This document shows positions 12,462 through 25,600 of a stretch of 64,000 nucleotides of DNA, piece after piece. Within the stretch, counting starts at the first letter, position 1, and each line of letters starts with the position of its first letter. Both the position numbers and the translations under genes were made by a program. Where the stretch lies: the NCBI GenBank assembly GCA_013396655.1, contig WBMV01005054.1:1179372-1243371 (forward strand), written 5' to 3'. The DNA comes from Campylorhamphus procurvoides (lineage: Eukaryota > Chordata > Aves > Passeriformes > Dendrocolaptidae). Below the pieces are notes generated by a model. It was not told where the DNA came from and searched no databases. It saw only the letters and a list, made by a program, of their open reading frames with translations.

Positions 12462-15400
12462 CTAAAAACTGTCCCTCTCCACCGTCTGGTCAGCGTTGCA
12501 GCCATCTCGTGCCAACACCTCCCCGTCCCCCGTAGGACACCCGCCTCCCTCCCCACTCTGTTCCTCTCCCACATGGTTGGCCTCCTCGTTGGCTGCCACC
12601 ACGGCGTTTTCAGTGCTGTGGGCTGGCTGGTGGTTGTCACTGCTGTGCTCCTCGGCTTCCTGCACGTCAGACTCTGCTTCCTCGGTGTCGCTCCCACCTC
12701 CTGCAGAGGGGTTGTTCTCTGAGGGAGGCTCCTTCTTCTTGCCTCGGTTCAGGCAGCAATAGCTGGCGACGGCCAGGAAGAGAGCAGAGAGCACCACCTC
12801 CGAGCCTGCCAGGTAGAAGATCACCTCGTAGTTCTTGAGAGCATCGACCAAGCGGCCTGGTGGTTGGAGAAGAGATGAGCGGGTCAGTTTCGGTCTGTGC
12901 ACTCCTGCACAGACTGCCCAGCACAGGTGGGCAGCACCTGCATTTGGCCGAGGAACCATTCCCCAGTGGAAAAGCAAGAAGCCTGGATGTCTAAAAATGA
13001 CCCTGGGGAAAAAGCCAAATTGTACCACCAGGGAAAGTACTGTAAGAGTACAGGGATGGTGTTTTCTCTTGTTTGGACAAGCTTAACTAATTGTGACACG
13101 CTAATGTCCTGGTTTCATACCATGGTGGGCCACCTTCTTCTTGCCAAGGTGAGAAAACCCTCTCATGACTTGGTTGGTCAAGTCTCAGAAAAGAAAATTA
13201 GAGAGGCATTTCTATTTCTTAAGCTATTATGTCAGGAAAACATCCTGAAGGGAAGAAGAAACTTCTCTTTGGCAGAGAAATTCCTTTGGTTGGCCCACAC
13301 CTGATGATTTCTGTGCCAAAGAAATGTTCTCAATGTATCTTCTGAATGCACTGGGTCTGGCAATGGGTGGAGAGTTCCCAGTCTTTGGTGAAGCCAGGGT
13401 GTGGCCATGGGACTGCAGACTTCATCTCAGCCCCTCATGCTCCTGACCATGCATGTGATCCCCAGTCCCTGCTGCACTACAGTGCCTGACCTGAAACCAG
13501 CTCCAGGACACACTGAAGGTGCCTCCTGGAGCAGTCATGGGAGGCGTGCAGTGAATTCCCTGCCGTGTGAATGTACTCCTGTTCACACAAGCCAGATGGT
13601 GAGTGAGGAGCCTGCGTGCACAAGTGACCGTGTGTGTGTGTGTGTGTGTGTGCAGCTTATCCTGTGCCAAACCCCCTCCGCCCCACGGAGCGGGAAGCAG
13701 CTCAGGAGGATTACACAAACAAAGCCACTTTGTTCAACCCCCTTCTTCCAGCCGAGCACTGTTCCCCCTCAGTCCTGCTCCCCTGGAGCCCAAGTTTGTC
13801 AGCACACTCGAGCTTCCTGCACCAGGAGGTCCTGCAGCAGTGGGGAGGGTGGGAACCATAACTTGGCTGCCCCCAACACCATTCCTGGTGAGCTGGCACT
13901 GTCTGCATGTGTACAGTACCAAGGCACAGCTGAACTGAGGCAGGAGGGCTGAGGAATGTCCCCTGTCACCACCCACTGGTGTATCTTGCTCCTTTAAGCA
14001 AGACACTGTTAAATCCCCCGCCCCCTCTACGAACTCTCAGCAGCTGACTCCAAGGCACCTTTTCCTTGACCCTTCTTGGCCACAGCTTGTAATGTGAGAT
14101 ATGAATTATTGTTAGAGGGCCTTCTCTTGACCACCAATTTTTACCTGAGAGCTGGATGGAGATGCTGAGGGCAGATTTTGCTTATAACTCATGGTATACT
14201 CTGAGGTACAGACCTTTCACATCAAGGTCTTCACTGATGGGCTTCAGCCCACATGTTGCAGCTGAAGGAAGGGAATGCAGGAAGCAATGGAGCGGTTCCT
14301 GCCTGAGGATTTGCCAGTGATCTTGTCCCTGACTCTTCCTCGCAAATCACACATGCAGGAAACTGCATTTCATTTGGAAATAAACCTTTGGCATCATTTG
14401 GCTTTCTCAGACCTGATCAGACACTTAACATTAACCTACACTAAGCTTTTGGGTGAAGGGTCTCCCCATTCCACAGCCTTTTGTGGTCAGTTTGTGGGAT
14501 ACAGACCTTACCAGGGACTAGACAGGCTGAAAAGCTGTGGGTGTCTTAATCCTCTTTTAAAAAAAGTAACAGGAAATGCCTCAGGGGGCTGTACAAACTG
14601 TTTTGACTTCATTGACATCAAAACACCTGTGTCTTGGGATTGGAGCCAGAACAAACTGAGATTGCTATTTACAGTACCAATAAAAAGGCCATGGACACAA
14701 GGAGAAATTGAAAGACCTTTGCTTTGTCCTGATGAAGACTCTCAAAGGTTTGCCTGCAGCATGTACCTGACCCTATCCATAATATGATTTTATACAACAT
14801 TGACAACGAAGCGAGAAATAAGCTCTCAGCTTCCAGAGGAAATTTAAAGTTGAGAAATAGGATCTTTCTTCAGATAATGTGTCCATGCCCAATACCTGTA
14901 ATACTGTGGTATGGCAGCCAAATGAATCACCTGTGTTTTTCAGCAAGAGACCTACCTGCAGAGGGTGGGCCGATGAGCACAGCAAAAGCCTCAATAAGCA
15001 GGACCAGCCCGATGGCACTGGAGAACTTCTGGGAGCCAACAATGGCCATCAGCACCTCGAACTGCAGTGCCCCCACCATACCATAAGAGATGCCAAAGAA
15101 GACGCAGAAGATGACCAGGCCTGTGTAGTTGCTCGCCCTGGCACTGCAGATGTCTGTCAAGCCGTTGAAGAGCATGGAGAAGCTGAACAGGTATGCCACA
15201 TGCGGGCGGACCCACTTCAGCCCTGCCACCATGCCACAGGCCGGGCGGGCAAAGATGTCTATGAAACCAATGATGGAGAGCAAGAACGCAGCCTCTGTGT
15301 CTGGTACGCCCGTGTCCTTGGCATAGTTGACGAGCAATATGGGGGGCACAAAGAGGCCCAAGACCAGGATGAACTTTGAAATAGTGTAAATGATAAACCC

Positions 15401-17202
15401 TCGGTTGGAAAAGATGCTAAAATCCAGGAGCTTCTTTCCTTTCTTGGGCTTCTTCTTGGCTTTCTTGGCTTTCTTGGTTCCATCAGTGGTGCTAATTCCC
15501 TCCTCTGATTTCCCTCCTATGGGCAGCATCTCCTTGGCTTCATATTTGTCCTGAGCTTTCCCCATCTTCCGCTTCATGCCCATATCCAGGGGTCTCATGA
15601 CTGCCCCACAAGTGCAGCAGTTAAGCAGAAGGCCCCCCATGATAAGGAACCCTCCTCGCCAGCCAAACTTCTCCAGCAGCACTTGCCCCAGTGGAGAGAG
15701 GGAGGAAAGGAAGACAGGGCTCCCAGCAGCAGCCAGTCCATTGGCAAGAGGCCGACGCTTGTCAAAGTAGGTGCCCAGCATGATCAGTGAGGGCTGGAAG
15801 TTCAACGCCATACCCAAACCTACATGAAAGTGAGAGCCAGGAGGGAGACAGGGAGTGGAAGAACATGAGATGTGGCTTGCAACAAGCTGAAAACTCCCCT
15901 CGGACCATCCTAGTCTGAAGTCCCACGATGGGATGAATGTGTTCCTCACAAGCCTCTGCACCTTCATGTTGGACTAAACCAGCCTGTCTACCTCTACCTG
16001 AAGTGTGTTTGAATCAGGTGGTTGCAGCCATGTCTGACAGGACCTGTGCCTTACACAGGAGCTTTGTATCTCTCCCCTACCACTATATAGTGATGCCACC
16101 CCAGTTGCCACATTCACTGAGCACCACATAGGTTTTTTTTCTGCCTCTCTCCCTTCAACCACAGGCCCTGCCTGTTTGCTTCCAGCAGATGCGCTCCTCC
16201 CAAGTGCAACATTCAGGGCTAGATGCTTCCCATAGCATGTGCGAATAGGTGAGGGGAGACTGATACTAGACATAGCAATGCTAAAGGGAAATACAACAGG
16301 GTTTTGCTCTTCCCCAGGTAAACCTGTATTTCCTCCTCCAAATGCTGGGGCTCTCACCTGTCAGCACGCCAGCTGTCAGATAAAGCTCAATAATGTTGGT
16401 GGTAAAAGATGCCAGGATCATCCCAGCAGAAGCTAGCAGCCCACCGATGAGCATCACGGGCCGGCAGCCAAACTGGTTCACCATGATGCTGCATACTGGT
16501 CCTAGGAGGGAGCAGAAGAGACAAAGGCAGGAGACCAGAAGGAGTCAGAACAACTGAAATGTGGCAGGTAGCTCAAGCAGGGTACTTAGGGAAGATGAAA
16601 CAGTAATGATGAAGATCACTGCATGGCTGCTTAGATACACAGCTGTTGGCCTTGGCCAAGGGAGAAAGGCTGTGATGTGGAGACTTCTGCTTTTCTCAGC
16701 CTCCAGGACCCTGTTCCCTGGGAACAAGAGTGGTGTGGTTGTGATAGGAATAACACTTCAATAGTGGAAGCAAACAACTGTCTAAGAGGCAGGTGGGTTG
16801 ACCCCTGAGGTCTCCTGAGGCAGAGGAAGAAAGCACACTTCTAAGAAAAGTGGGGGACAATTGTATTCAGCATCTTGGTTCATGACTAGTGAGAATGAAA
16901 AGGGTCCATGCTGGGCCCATGGCAGAGTGGGAAAGGCACAAGCTGGGGAGGGGGAAGTGTGTCCAAGCATCACCTGTCCCATAGAGCATGGCCAGCATGA
17001 TGGAGGAGATCCAGGCTGTGTCACTGTAGCCAACGTGGAAATCTTTCATGAGCTCCTTGAAGTAGACACTGACGGCTTTTGGGAAGGCATAGGAGAAGCC
17101 GGTGATCACAAAGCAGCCGAAGAGCACAATCCAGCCCCAGCCACCATCCGGGGGCTTCACAGGAGCTGGGAGCTGCCCTTCCTCTGGATCAGGTCTCCCC
17201 AT
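12462..17202 (-). CDS. SLC16A8: SLC16A8, monocarboxylate transporter 3 (MCT3)
   Basis: Four coding exons, 17202-16974, 16501-16358, 15819-14956 and 12856-12462, join to 543 residues, the length of chicken MCT3. The MCT signature DGGWGW lies at residues 19-24 at the start of TM1, and the second signature, [11 protein letters not shown], at 142-152. The large central exon encodes most of the 12 TM helices of the MFS fold. The cytosolic loop between TM6 and TM7 has a Lys-rich run ([11 protein letters not shown]). TM8 carries the IDIFARP motif, whose Asp and Arg are the proton/lactate-coupling pair in MCTs. The tail is acidic and Ser/Glu-rich ([10 protein letters not shown]) and probably unstructured. 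Known role: proton-coupled lactate export at the basolateral membrane of retinal pigment epithelium, with basigin as chaperone. A splice acceptor just upstream of the ATG (AG about 6-10 bases away) suggests a non-coding first exon further up, which I could not place. Confidence 0.97.
13630..13652. repeat. (GT)n microsatellite
   Basis: An uninterrupted run of about eleven GT dinucleotides inside SLC16A8 intron 3. Probably length-polymorphic; no function inferred. Confidence 0.9.
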
Positions 17203-20200
17203 CGTCTAGCCTAGGAGGGGAAAGGCAGGAAGGAAGGAAGGAGGGNTCCCTTCATGCCCACCATCTCCAAGGTCCGAGAGCCTCCCAGGAGGGACCACAT
17301 TGTCTCTTTGCACCTTTATCCTGTCAGGCAAGGCGGGTTTGCTTCGGGGTGTGAGGTCATGCCTCAGCTGGGCACAGATGGGAAGCTCTCCCTGAGCCTA
17401 GGGCAGCCCACAGCTTCATAACCCCTGGCCAGACACAGCTGGCAGTGCCACAGCTCCCAGCTGAACCTGGAGTGCTGCATCTGATGTGCCATTATGATCT
17501 ACAGCACCCCACTTTCTCCATACCCAGCCTTGCCTGTGGGTGGTGTGAGGTGAAGGCCAGAAATATGAACCCTTTTTGGTTCCCAAAGTCTTCCTTTGAG
17601 CCTCTCCCATGCTGATCTGCTCCAGCTGGGAGTCCTCCAGGACCTGCCCTGCCACAGAAACCTCCAGCAGTGAGGCAAGGAGATCCATTAAGCCCACACT
17701 CTCCTTTGCCCTCCCTTCCCTGCCGTCAGGGGCCAGATTTTTGAAATAGGTGAAGGGGGAGAGCACAGAAAACCGGTGGTTATTTGCATGCCGGAGAGAT
17801 TAGGGCTCTGTAGCTACACGGAAGGGCCAGAACAAAGCCTAAGTGGGGAGAAGGAGGGAATTAGAGGGGATGTCTTGTGAGTTGCTCTTGGGGCTCTTAA
17901 GCTGCCCAGGAATTTCATTCCAGCTGGCTGCTATGGGTATGTTTTTCATTTCTCCCTTAGGTACCAGGTCTCTGCCATGCCCCTTCCAGCACAATCAGCT
18001 TCAGTTTCTTGGTCAGCCAGGCTTATTTTCACACCTATATGCAAAACCATCACTGGACTTTGATTATAGATGCTACTAAGTAGGATCAGACAAGCATTCC
18101 CCATGCCTGAGCTGGGCTTTTTTGGATCCAGTTTGTCTTCTATCACCATCTTTCTGGCAGTACCCTTCCAACATGGGTCCTCCCTCCTCCCCAAGCTCCC
18201 TTAGCTGAAAGACTATGAGATGGCAGCAATATCCCCATCCCCTGTCACTGGGAAATGCCAGCAGTCACACATCAACTCAAGACTGCTGATGGGACAATAA
18301 CGGTCCTATACATATGACACACACAGCTAAAACCTCAGAGCTTTGGATCTGGATGCATTTCTTAAGGAATTACCTATTCTTAGAGTCCTTCAAGCAGTGG
18401 GGACAACTTGATCTGATTCCCATAGCTGCATGTTGCTCTACATGGCAAAGAAGTGCAAATTCTTTAGGCAGAACTGTGGATGGCGTAAGCTGGGGTCCCT
18501 GGGTAAGGTAAAGGTGCTCCTACCCTATCAGCCACCCCCATCTGTATCCCTCCTTTCCCTCCCAAAGGGACCCTTGCTCCTGAAAACACGAGGGGATTAT
18601 TCGGTGCAGCACCCAGATGGCTAACACCAGCATTCCCAAAACTTTCAGAACCCCATCAGCCATAAAAAAGGCAGTAGAATCTGGCTCTGAGCACCGACTG
18701 GGGCAACTCTTCTGCATGGCCATATCCTTGCAGCTCTCAGGCTGAGCCATGGCTGCTGGCCCAGGCTACTCCAATCTCTCCCTCCCACCCCAAGTCTCAG
18801 GGACTGTGGCAAGGGGCAAAGGCATGAACTGAGAACATGGTGCTATAAAGCTATTTTTAAGGCAAAGAATAATTACAAGGAAGAAAAGAATAATTCTACA
18901 CTCTCCAGCTACCCATACTCCCATATCTCCATACCACACCCACATCTCCAACTCGCCCTCACACTTTCCTGGTGTTATCTGCATCACTGGCACACTGATG
19001 GCCAGACTGAACAGTCTCTCTCAGCTTCTGCTGTTACCTGCCTGCTGTTCCTCTCCCAGCTCCATCCAACTGATAACCTAGATCCAGTGGTACAAAAGGT
19101 GGCCTGCTGCCAAAGCACAGGGGCTCCACCACTGCACCATGTGCTGCCCGTAGCTACTTCAAATAAGAGTGACTGCCAAACCACCAAACATACCCTGAGA
19201 GTTTTTATCCAAGCCTCTCTCCCAGCCTTGCTTCATCCCACACCACAAATCAAATTAATCAAACAATTGCTATTCATCTTTCTCTGAACCCTGCAACCCC
19301 CTAGCAAGAAAATATTTGTCTGTGACATGCTCTTCAGAGATTTCAGTAGCATTGTCTCTCAATGATGAGTCCATGGCATCTCATTTTGAAGAGCAGGGTA
19401 GACAAATACTCATCAGTACTGTTTGAGTTTGGAGCTGGATGGGTACCTCTGCAGGAGCTACCTGCTCTGTGCTACCAAACTGTACAGCAAAGAATGAAAG
19501 TGTTTTTACCTGCCTGCAGCATTATGTTGGCTGATAAAGATGAGGTAGACCAGAGAAGCTCACCTGTGGAGATGCCTCCAAGGCCAATATGCTGTAGCAC
19601 ATTAGAGCTGCCTTGCTCCTAACATCACATATGCTTTGCAGCTCCTGGCTGCACACAGTGGGCACACCAGGTACCCTGCACCTGCCTTTACACACTCTAC
19701 AGTTTGCTCTCATTTTCTCCTCAGCCAAGGAGCTTTATTCACAGGTAAAAATGTCATGTGTAAGTTCACATGCACCTCAAAGCTCATCAGCATGGGCACT
19801 TGTCCTTTCCAGTGCATCACAGGGAGGTGTGCCAGAGCTGGCACTGCCACAGAGCTTGCTACAGGTGGGTACAAGGAAAAGACTTGTGACAGCACCAGAA
19901 GTCACAAGCTCAGGCTGGGAGGCAGAAGAGCGCAGCAGGTTCAGACGTGGCTGCTATTCTATGGACACACATACAGCACAGTGCATCCAGTGCTAGATGA
20001 TGACCAGCAAAGCCCCACTGTGCCAGACAAGCAGCATCTATGAGGGTCCACATAAATACTGAGATGGCTCTTAGTACCTCCACCCAGTAAGGATGGAGTC
20101 GCAGCTCCATTTATCAAGTGCATGAGCCGTAATTCATGCCTCCAACCTCCCCAGCCCACAGACAACACTCTGGGAAAGCATTTGTTAGAGAATTAAATGA

Positions 20201-21979
20201 GTGCAGACCTGGAACAAGCTTTCCCAAAGGCTGACGGAGTGAGGATGAGAGCATCCCCCCAAGCCACTGACCTGTGCAATGAAGCAATGACCTCCTGAGT
20301 GCAAGCTGAAACTCCAAGGGCTGAGCAGACCTGTCAGCAGTGCTTTCTTCTCCCTCTGGCTGGCACTTCCTGGCTCTAGATGAAAGTGCCCAGTTAGATG
20401 GTCCTGCTGGATCTTTGCTCCATGGTGGGCACAGGGCAATGCCTGCAGGAATTCTAGCACCAGTTGAGCAGTCTCTTGTGGTCCACTCCTTCCTTTGGGG
20501 CAGCTATGTCTTTACAAGACAGCTAATCCCCCTCTCAGCCTGCTTTCCTCCAGTTCCAATGATGCCCAGCAAACCTGCCTGTGGAGGATGCTCTGTGTGG
20601 GGGACCCTCTTGCCTACTGTGGGTGCAAGCAGTGCCTTACGGATGTGGGTCAGCGGCTACTTATGGTTTCAGGTCGGCAGAGACCGGCGGCTGCTGAGCA
20701 GGCAGAAAGCACTTCTGCACTTTTAAGAGGCTTTTCCAGCCAATGAGGACGAGGTGGCTGCCTGCCACAGCCCGAATCCCTTGGTAATCCTGCTGCCCAG
20801 GGGCTCCTTGTCTTTCCCCCAGCACAGTGGGGCAGGCTGGAAATGGTAGATTCAGAAGGACCGAGTCAGGTAGAAGTGGGTTGAGGCTGGGGGATGCTGG
20901 TGGTGGACCCAGACAGGAGTGAGGGTGCTGGGGTGGGGAACAGGGGAGGATGAGAGCATGGGCTCATGCTTCAGTAAGGAGCAAAATGGAGGAAGGTGCT
21001 GCTTTTGAAGCACTCCACCACTTCCTCGACTGCCAGCCAGGGTGGAGAAAAGCTGGAGTGGTTTTGCAGGGCATGTGCCTCGCAGAGAAGGAAGACAAGG
21101 TGGACCAGCTAAGGAATCGCCACCAGCCATGGCTCAAACTGCCTGATGCAGCTCACCCCTGGCATCTCAATAACGCCCCCTCCAAAACAACCCCTGCAGT
21201 GGCTGACTCACTGACAGGAGAGGGTCTGGCAAGCGCTGGGGACAAGCCAGTCTCTGGCCACACATTGGGAAAGCCCTTTACTTCCAGGGAGGGGGCTGGA
21301 GCTCACTCCAGCTAGTGTTTTGGGGAGGGAAAAGCTTGGGCTGTTAAACCCTGANNNNNNNNNNNNNNNNNNNNNNGGGGGGGGGGGCTGCAGGAACTTG
21401 GCAGCACTCACAGCCCGGGTTTAATATCTTAATAAGGCTAATCAGCTAAGCCCCAGCCATCGCTCCCACTCCCTCCCTCATTCACACTGCCTCTCCTGTG
21501 AGGGCTCCCCCAGCACACACAGGGTATCCCCAGGCTGGTAAGGCCCCTACAGTTCCCAGGGGACATTACCCCCACAGTGAGCAGCCCCAGAGTGCCCAGA
21601 GCACACACACATCCGAGTGGAGTGCAAGGAGAATATGGCCACAGGACCTTGTCCTCCCAGGGAGGACATACCTGCCCACACATGGCAGCCAGCAAGTGGG
21701 GGCTTGCTGCCATCCAGTGGCATGACAGCTGGGGGCCCAAGGGGCAGCCAGTGGTGCAGTGGGTGGTGCAGCCCCCCTGGTACCCTCCACATGCACCCTG
21801 AGCCCCTGGGCTTGCAGCTGCCCCATCTGTAGCCATGGCACTGCAGTGTTCCATACCATGACCATGGGCAGCCATCATGGCACCAGTGCTGGTGGGACCA
21901 CCCATCCTCCTCCTCCTGCATCCTCTGATTGAGGTAGTGTTCCAGCTGCTGGAATGGCTACAGAAATTGTGTTCTCCAT
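17203..21979. other. Intergenic region between SLC16A8 start and BAIAP2L2 3' end
   Basis: About 4.8 kb with no convincing coding exon on either strand. It must contain the SLC16A8 promoter and any non-coding 5' exon, because the gene reads leftward from here. A GGAA-repeat patch lies at about 17228-17245 next to one ambiguous base (17246). A single TAATCC element (20524-20529) could bind OTX2/CRX, but such hexamers are common by chance. Confidence 0.5.
21355..21376. other. Assembly gap (22 N) followed by G11
   Basis: Twenty-two unresolved bases run directly into eleven Gs (21377-21387). A short gap next to a G homopolymer is typical of a GC-rich or quadruplex-prone segment that was not read. 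The true missing length is unknown. Single ambiguous bases also occur at 17246 and 50444. Confidence 0.95.
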
Positions 21980-21985
21980 TTTATT
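21980..21985 (-). terminator. BAIAP2L2: Probable BAIAP2L2 poly(A) signal
   Basis: TTTATT on the plus strand reads AATAAA on the minus strand, about 680 bases after the BAIAP2L2 stop codon. It is the first canonical hexamer I saw downstream of the stop. It would give a 3' UTR of roughly 22667-21965. Confidence 0.5.
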
Positions 21986-22667
21986 AAAAAAACCCATCTA
22001 TTTTCCATGAGACAGTAAATGAGGGAGCGGGGCAGTGGTGCTGGACATTGGTACCTGCCCCTGCCTTGCTCTGGGGTGCGCAGCAAGGCAAGGGGCTGTT
22101 TTAGGGGTGAGAAGGGGCAGGTGCTGCTACAAAAGTACATGGTTGCCAAAGGAACCAAAACCAGACCCCCAGTGAGCCAGACCATGACACTGGAAGCCTT
22201 CTTGCAGCCTCCTCCTTTTGGGGGTTTGTTTTTCTGGTAGCAAAGAAACTGTTCAGTGAGAGTCCTCTGCCCACAGCAGGGCTAGCAAAGCTTCACTTTC
22301 AGTATTATGATAGACTGCCCTGTGCTGCAGATAATGGAGGCCATCCATCCCTCTGCCTCCCAGACCAGCAGCATCCCCTCTCCCAGGCCACCAGCACCTG
22401 TAAAACCAGACTTCTCCCACTCAAGTACAGAAACACCACATGGGGAGGGGGGATGAGGATCAATCCAAAAAGAACAGCAGGGACCTGCTGCTGGCTAAAG
22501 TACACCAGACACCCAAGTGAGACAGGTCCCATTGTCCCAGGGGGAAGGAAGGGGAAAGAGAGGTCACTCCATGAGTGGCAGGACTAGGTTGCTGCCCAGC
22601 TGGGCAGTGCAGCACTTGTCCTCTTCATTCTTCTCTGCTGAAATTCTGTAATATCTGCAACCCTTCC

Positions 22668-25600
22668 TCATCGGATGATGGGTGCTGAGCGGTCATTGGT
22701 GACTGTGGGACGCAGCTTGACTGTGGCAAAGGGGTTGGTACCTCTGGAAAGGAAAAGGAAACAGGCAACCATGATTAAAAATCTGTAATTGCCATGCAAG
22801 TATCCTTCTGACCAAGCAAAGGCTATTTAGTCCTGCTGGACAGTCAAGGAGAGTGTGGTAAAGCTGGTTGCTGAGCATGTTTTCTCTCTCCTTAAGCTAT
22901 CCTGCTGCAAGTTCTCATGTGCTTCCCCTTGGGCCCTCCTCAGGGTCTCTCATCCTCCCCCTTTCATAGCTTGAGGAAGGGACATTAGTGCATGTCTGTC
23001 TCTTGCAATAGCACTCTCCACTTATAGCCCCTAACCTCCAAGAAAGGAGTCAGGGAGTGGAAAAGGAAACACCATAAACACAGAGACACCAATCCAGCTG
23101 TAGGTGCAGGGAAAGCAGGAATTTATGGCAATTCTCATCTCCACAGACCTGACTCATCAAAACTAAAAGCCACATGGCTTTTAGTCCCTTATGGCTCAGC
23201 CCGTTTCAAGCTGACAGAGCTGCCCAATCGTGTAGCTCCACACTCAGGCTGTGAGCTGTTATTGTGGCTCTTGCAAAATGGATGGGAAGGAGTGTGCAGG
23301 TCAGGACATATGCTCAAGGTGCTCAGGTCCTATCTCATTTTATCAGAGTTAGGATAGAGCCTTTCTAGTCAGCAGAGGTCAGAATGGACCATCTCTGCTT
23401 TCTGTCCTGGAAGGTGGGCTGTGCATTGCTTTCCTCCAGACATTTCCCTGTTCCTCCCACATTTTATAATCAAAAACATTAGATAACAATAGCATTGTAA
23501 ATAATGCTCCCCCTCCCCATCTAAGGATTCCAGAGTAGAGCTCCACGTCTCACTCACCGTGGGAAGAGTTCAGGAGGCTGGTCAAATGGTCCTGATTTCT
23601 GCAGTAAGAAGAAAAGCAGCAGTGAGCAACCTGGCATAGGGAATGAGAGAGAAAACTGGGGCAGAAGGGGACACTGCACACATAGGGGAAGATTTCACAA
23701 AACACTTTAGGTAAGTTAGGAGCCCAAGTCTTATTAACAGGGCTCTGACTCCTTATTCATTGAAGCTTTGCAAAAGCCCACAAATTCCCTGCTATAGATA
23801 AGACCTTGAATTTTGTGGTAGGGTGCTGTCCCTACACCAGAGGTTCCTTATTCCTCTAGGACACCCCCCTTTGTCCTAGGGAATTAAAAAGATGGTTCAG
23901 ATCCCCAAAGTGCTTTGTCTGAAGAGCACAGCAAACAGTGACAGTCTGAGTTACATTTCACCCTGCCAGCACAGCCAGAGATGCCCCCTCATGCTGCCCA
24001 CACAGCCTGGCAAAGAGTTTATTGTCAGTGCCCTCACATGCTTCCTGCATCCATGGGAAACTCAGGAGCTTTTCCTACCTATCCTACAGCACATATTGCT
24101 TAAATGTGGACAAACCTGAGAGAGAAAGATGGACCTAGGCCCTGTGGCACCTATTCTTGGCCAGTAGGTAGTGAGGGATCAGTGACAACTGGCTTGCTAA
24201 AGTACACCACTTTCTGTAGCTGGTGGCAGACAAGAAGGCCACATGTGGTGATCTGTGATCCAAAAGTCAAATGCACTCCCATTTGCTCATGGCTCGACCG
24301 GGAGATAGCTTGGGTATACATTAAAGCAAGGCTGACTCTTTCCAAACTTCTAGTGAGGCTCAAGCCTGCTTCCATACTACTCCAAATGCTCCACACATTT
24401 TATTGCTCAATCTCAGGTCTATCCCTACACCCTAGCTCTGGCTCCAGATGAAAACCAGTGACCCAGAGGGACAGGGAGGCTGCAGAGACTGTTTCCTGGT
24501 GTTGTGCAGCCTGAGGGCACCTAAAATCACAGAGTAGGTCATAAAGGGAAAAAAATAGTAATTAAATGTGGTTTACAGATCTTTGAGCCATCTAATTGTT
24601 TGCAATCTTGCACTGGCCTGAAACCAGTGATCGGAGAGGAAGTTTCTCAGCCCTCTATGAGACCATGGGCAGCACCATTCTTTCATCTCCCAGGTCCTCA
24701 CCTTTACCTGTCCTCAACTTTAACTGTATTCTCCCCGGTCAATTCCTCACAGCTGGAAGCAGTGATAAGTGGAGGGTTTCCTTCTCAGTGTGCCATCCAT
24801 AAGCCATGGGTTGCACACCACTTGTTCTAAGGCTCTCAAAAATGGCTCTGCCTTCCCAGCCTTTCCCTACCCCACCTATGACAGTAACTCAGCCCTTGCC
24901 TGAATTTAGAAGAGGAGCCCTATAAAACTCCTCTCCTTTCTCTACAGGGAGAAGAAGGATGGCATCTCTGTTAGCTGGTCACCCACTCCCAGCCCAGCCT
25001 GATCACTCCATGGTCCTACTATTAGCAGAAAGAGGTGCTGCCCTGGAGCCACCAGAAATCAGGCTGGGAAGTCATGGAGAAAAGGACTGAACTGAAGGGT
25101 CCCTGGTGGGCAAAAAGAGAGAAAAATGAGAAGGGCAAGAGCAGAAAAGCAGTCCCTTGTGGGAACAAAGCCAGGCACTGAGGATCTGCACATACAAGGC
25201 TGGCTGGCAGGGGTTATCAGACATGGTGGCATGCAAACAGACTGGATGAGAAAGGCTGGTGCTAACAAGACCCCTTAACTTAGGAAGGGAGTAGGTCCCT
25301 TCACCAGCATCTGGAAGGTGATTTTCTGTCTTTACAGGCCAAAGCAGAAAAGGTGTGCCTTGGAAGAAGAAAATCAGGTGTCACCCATTCCATACACATC
25401 CACCAGTCACTCATCCTGCACTCACCTTGGAGCCAGAACTGACTGGGGTGACCACCCCACTCTGGTGACTGCTGGCACCCACTGAGAGGGGAGTTGGGTT
25501 CGGCGCACTGGGCTGGGCAGTGGCAGGCCAGTAATTGCTAGAGGAAGGAGTGCTGGGATGGTCTAGGATGTCATCCATACTGTGACTGCTTCGCAGTGGG

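Noticed and set aside
20524..20529. TAATCC as an OTX2/CRX site for retinal pigment epithelium expression of SLC16A8
   Set aside because: A single hexamer is expected by chance every couple of kb, and no cluster or conservation evidence is available.
21438..21905. Open minus-strand frame of 155 codons downstream of BAIAP2L2
   Set aside because: The region is GC-rich, and three overlapping frames are open at once on the two strands. The product is Gly/Cys/Trp-rich with no splice or family support.
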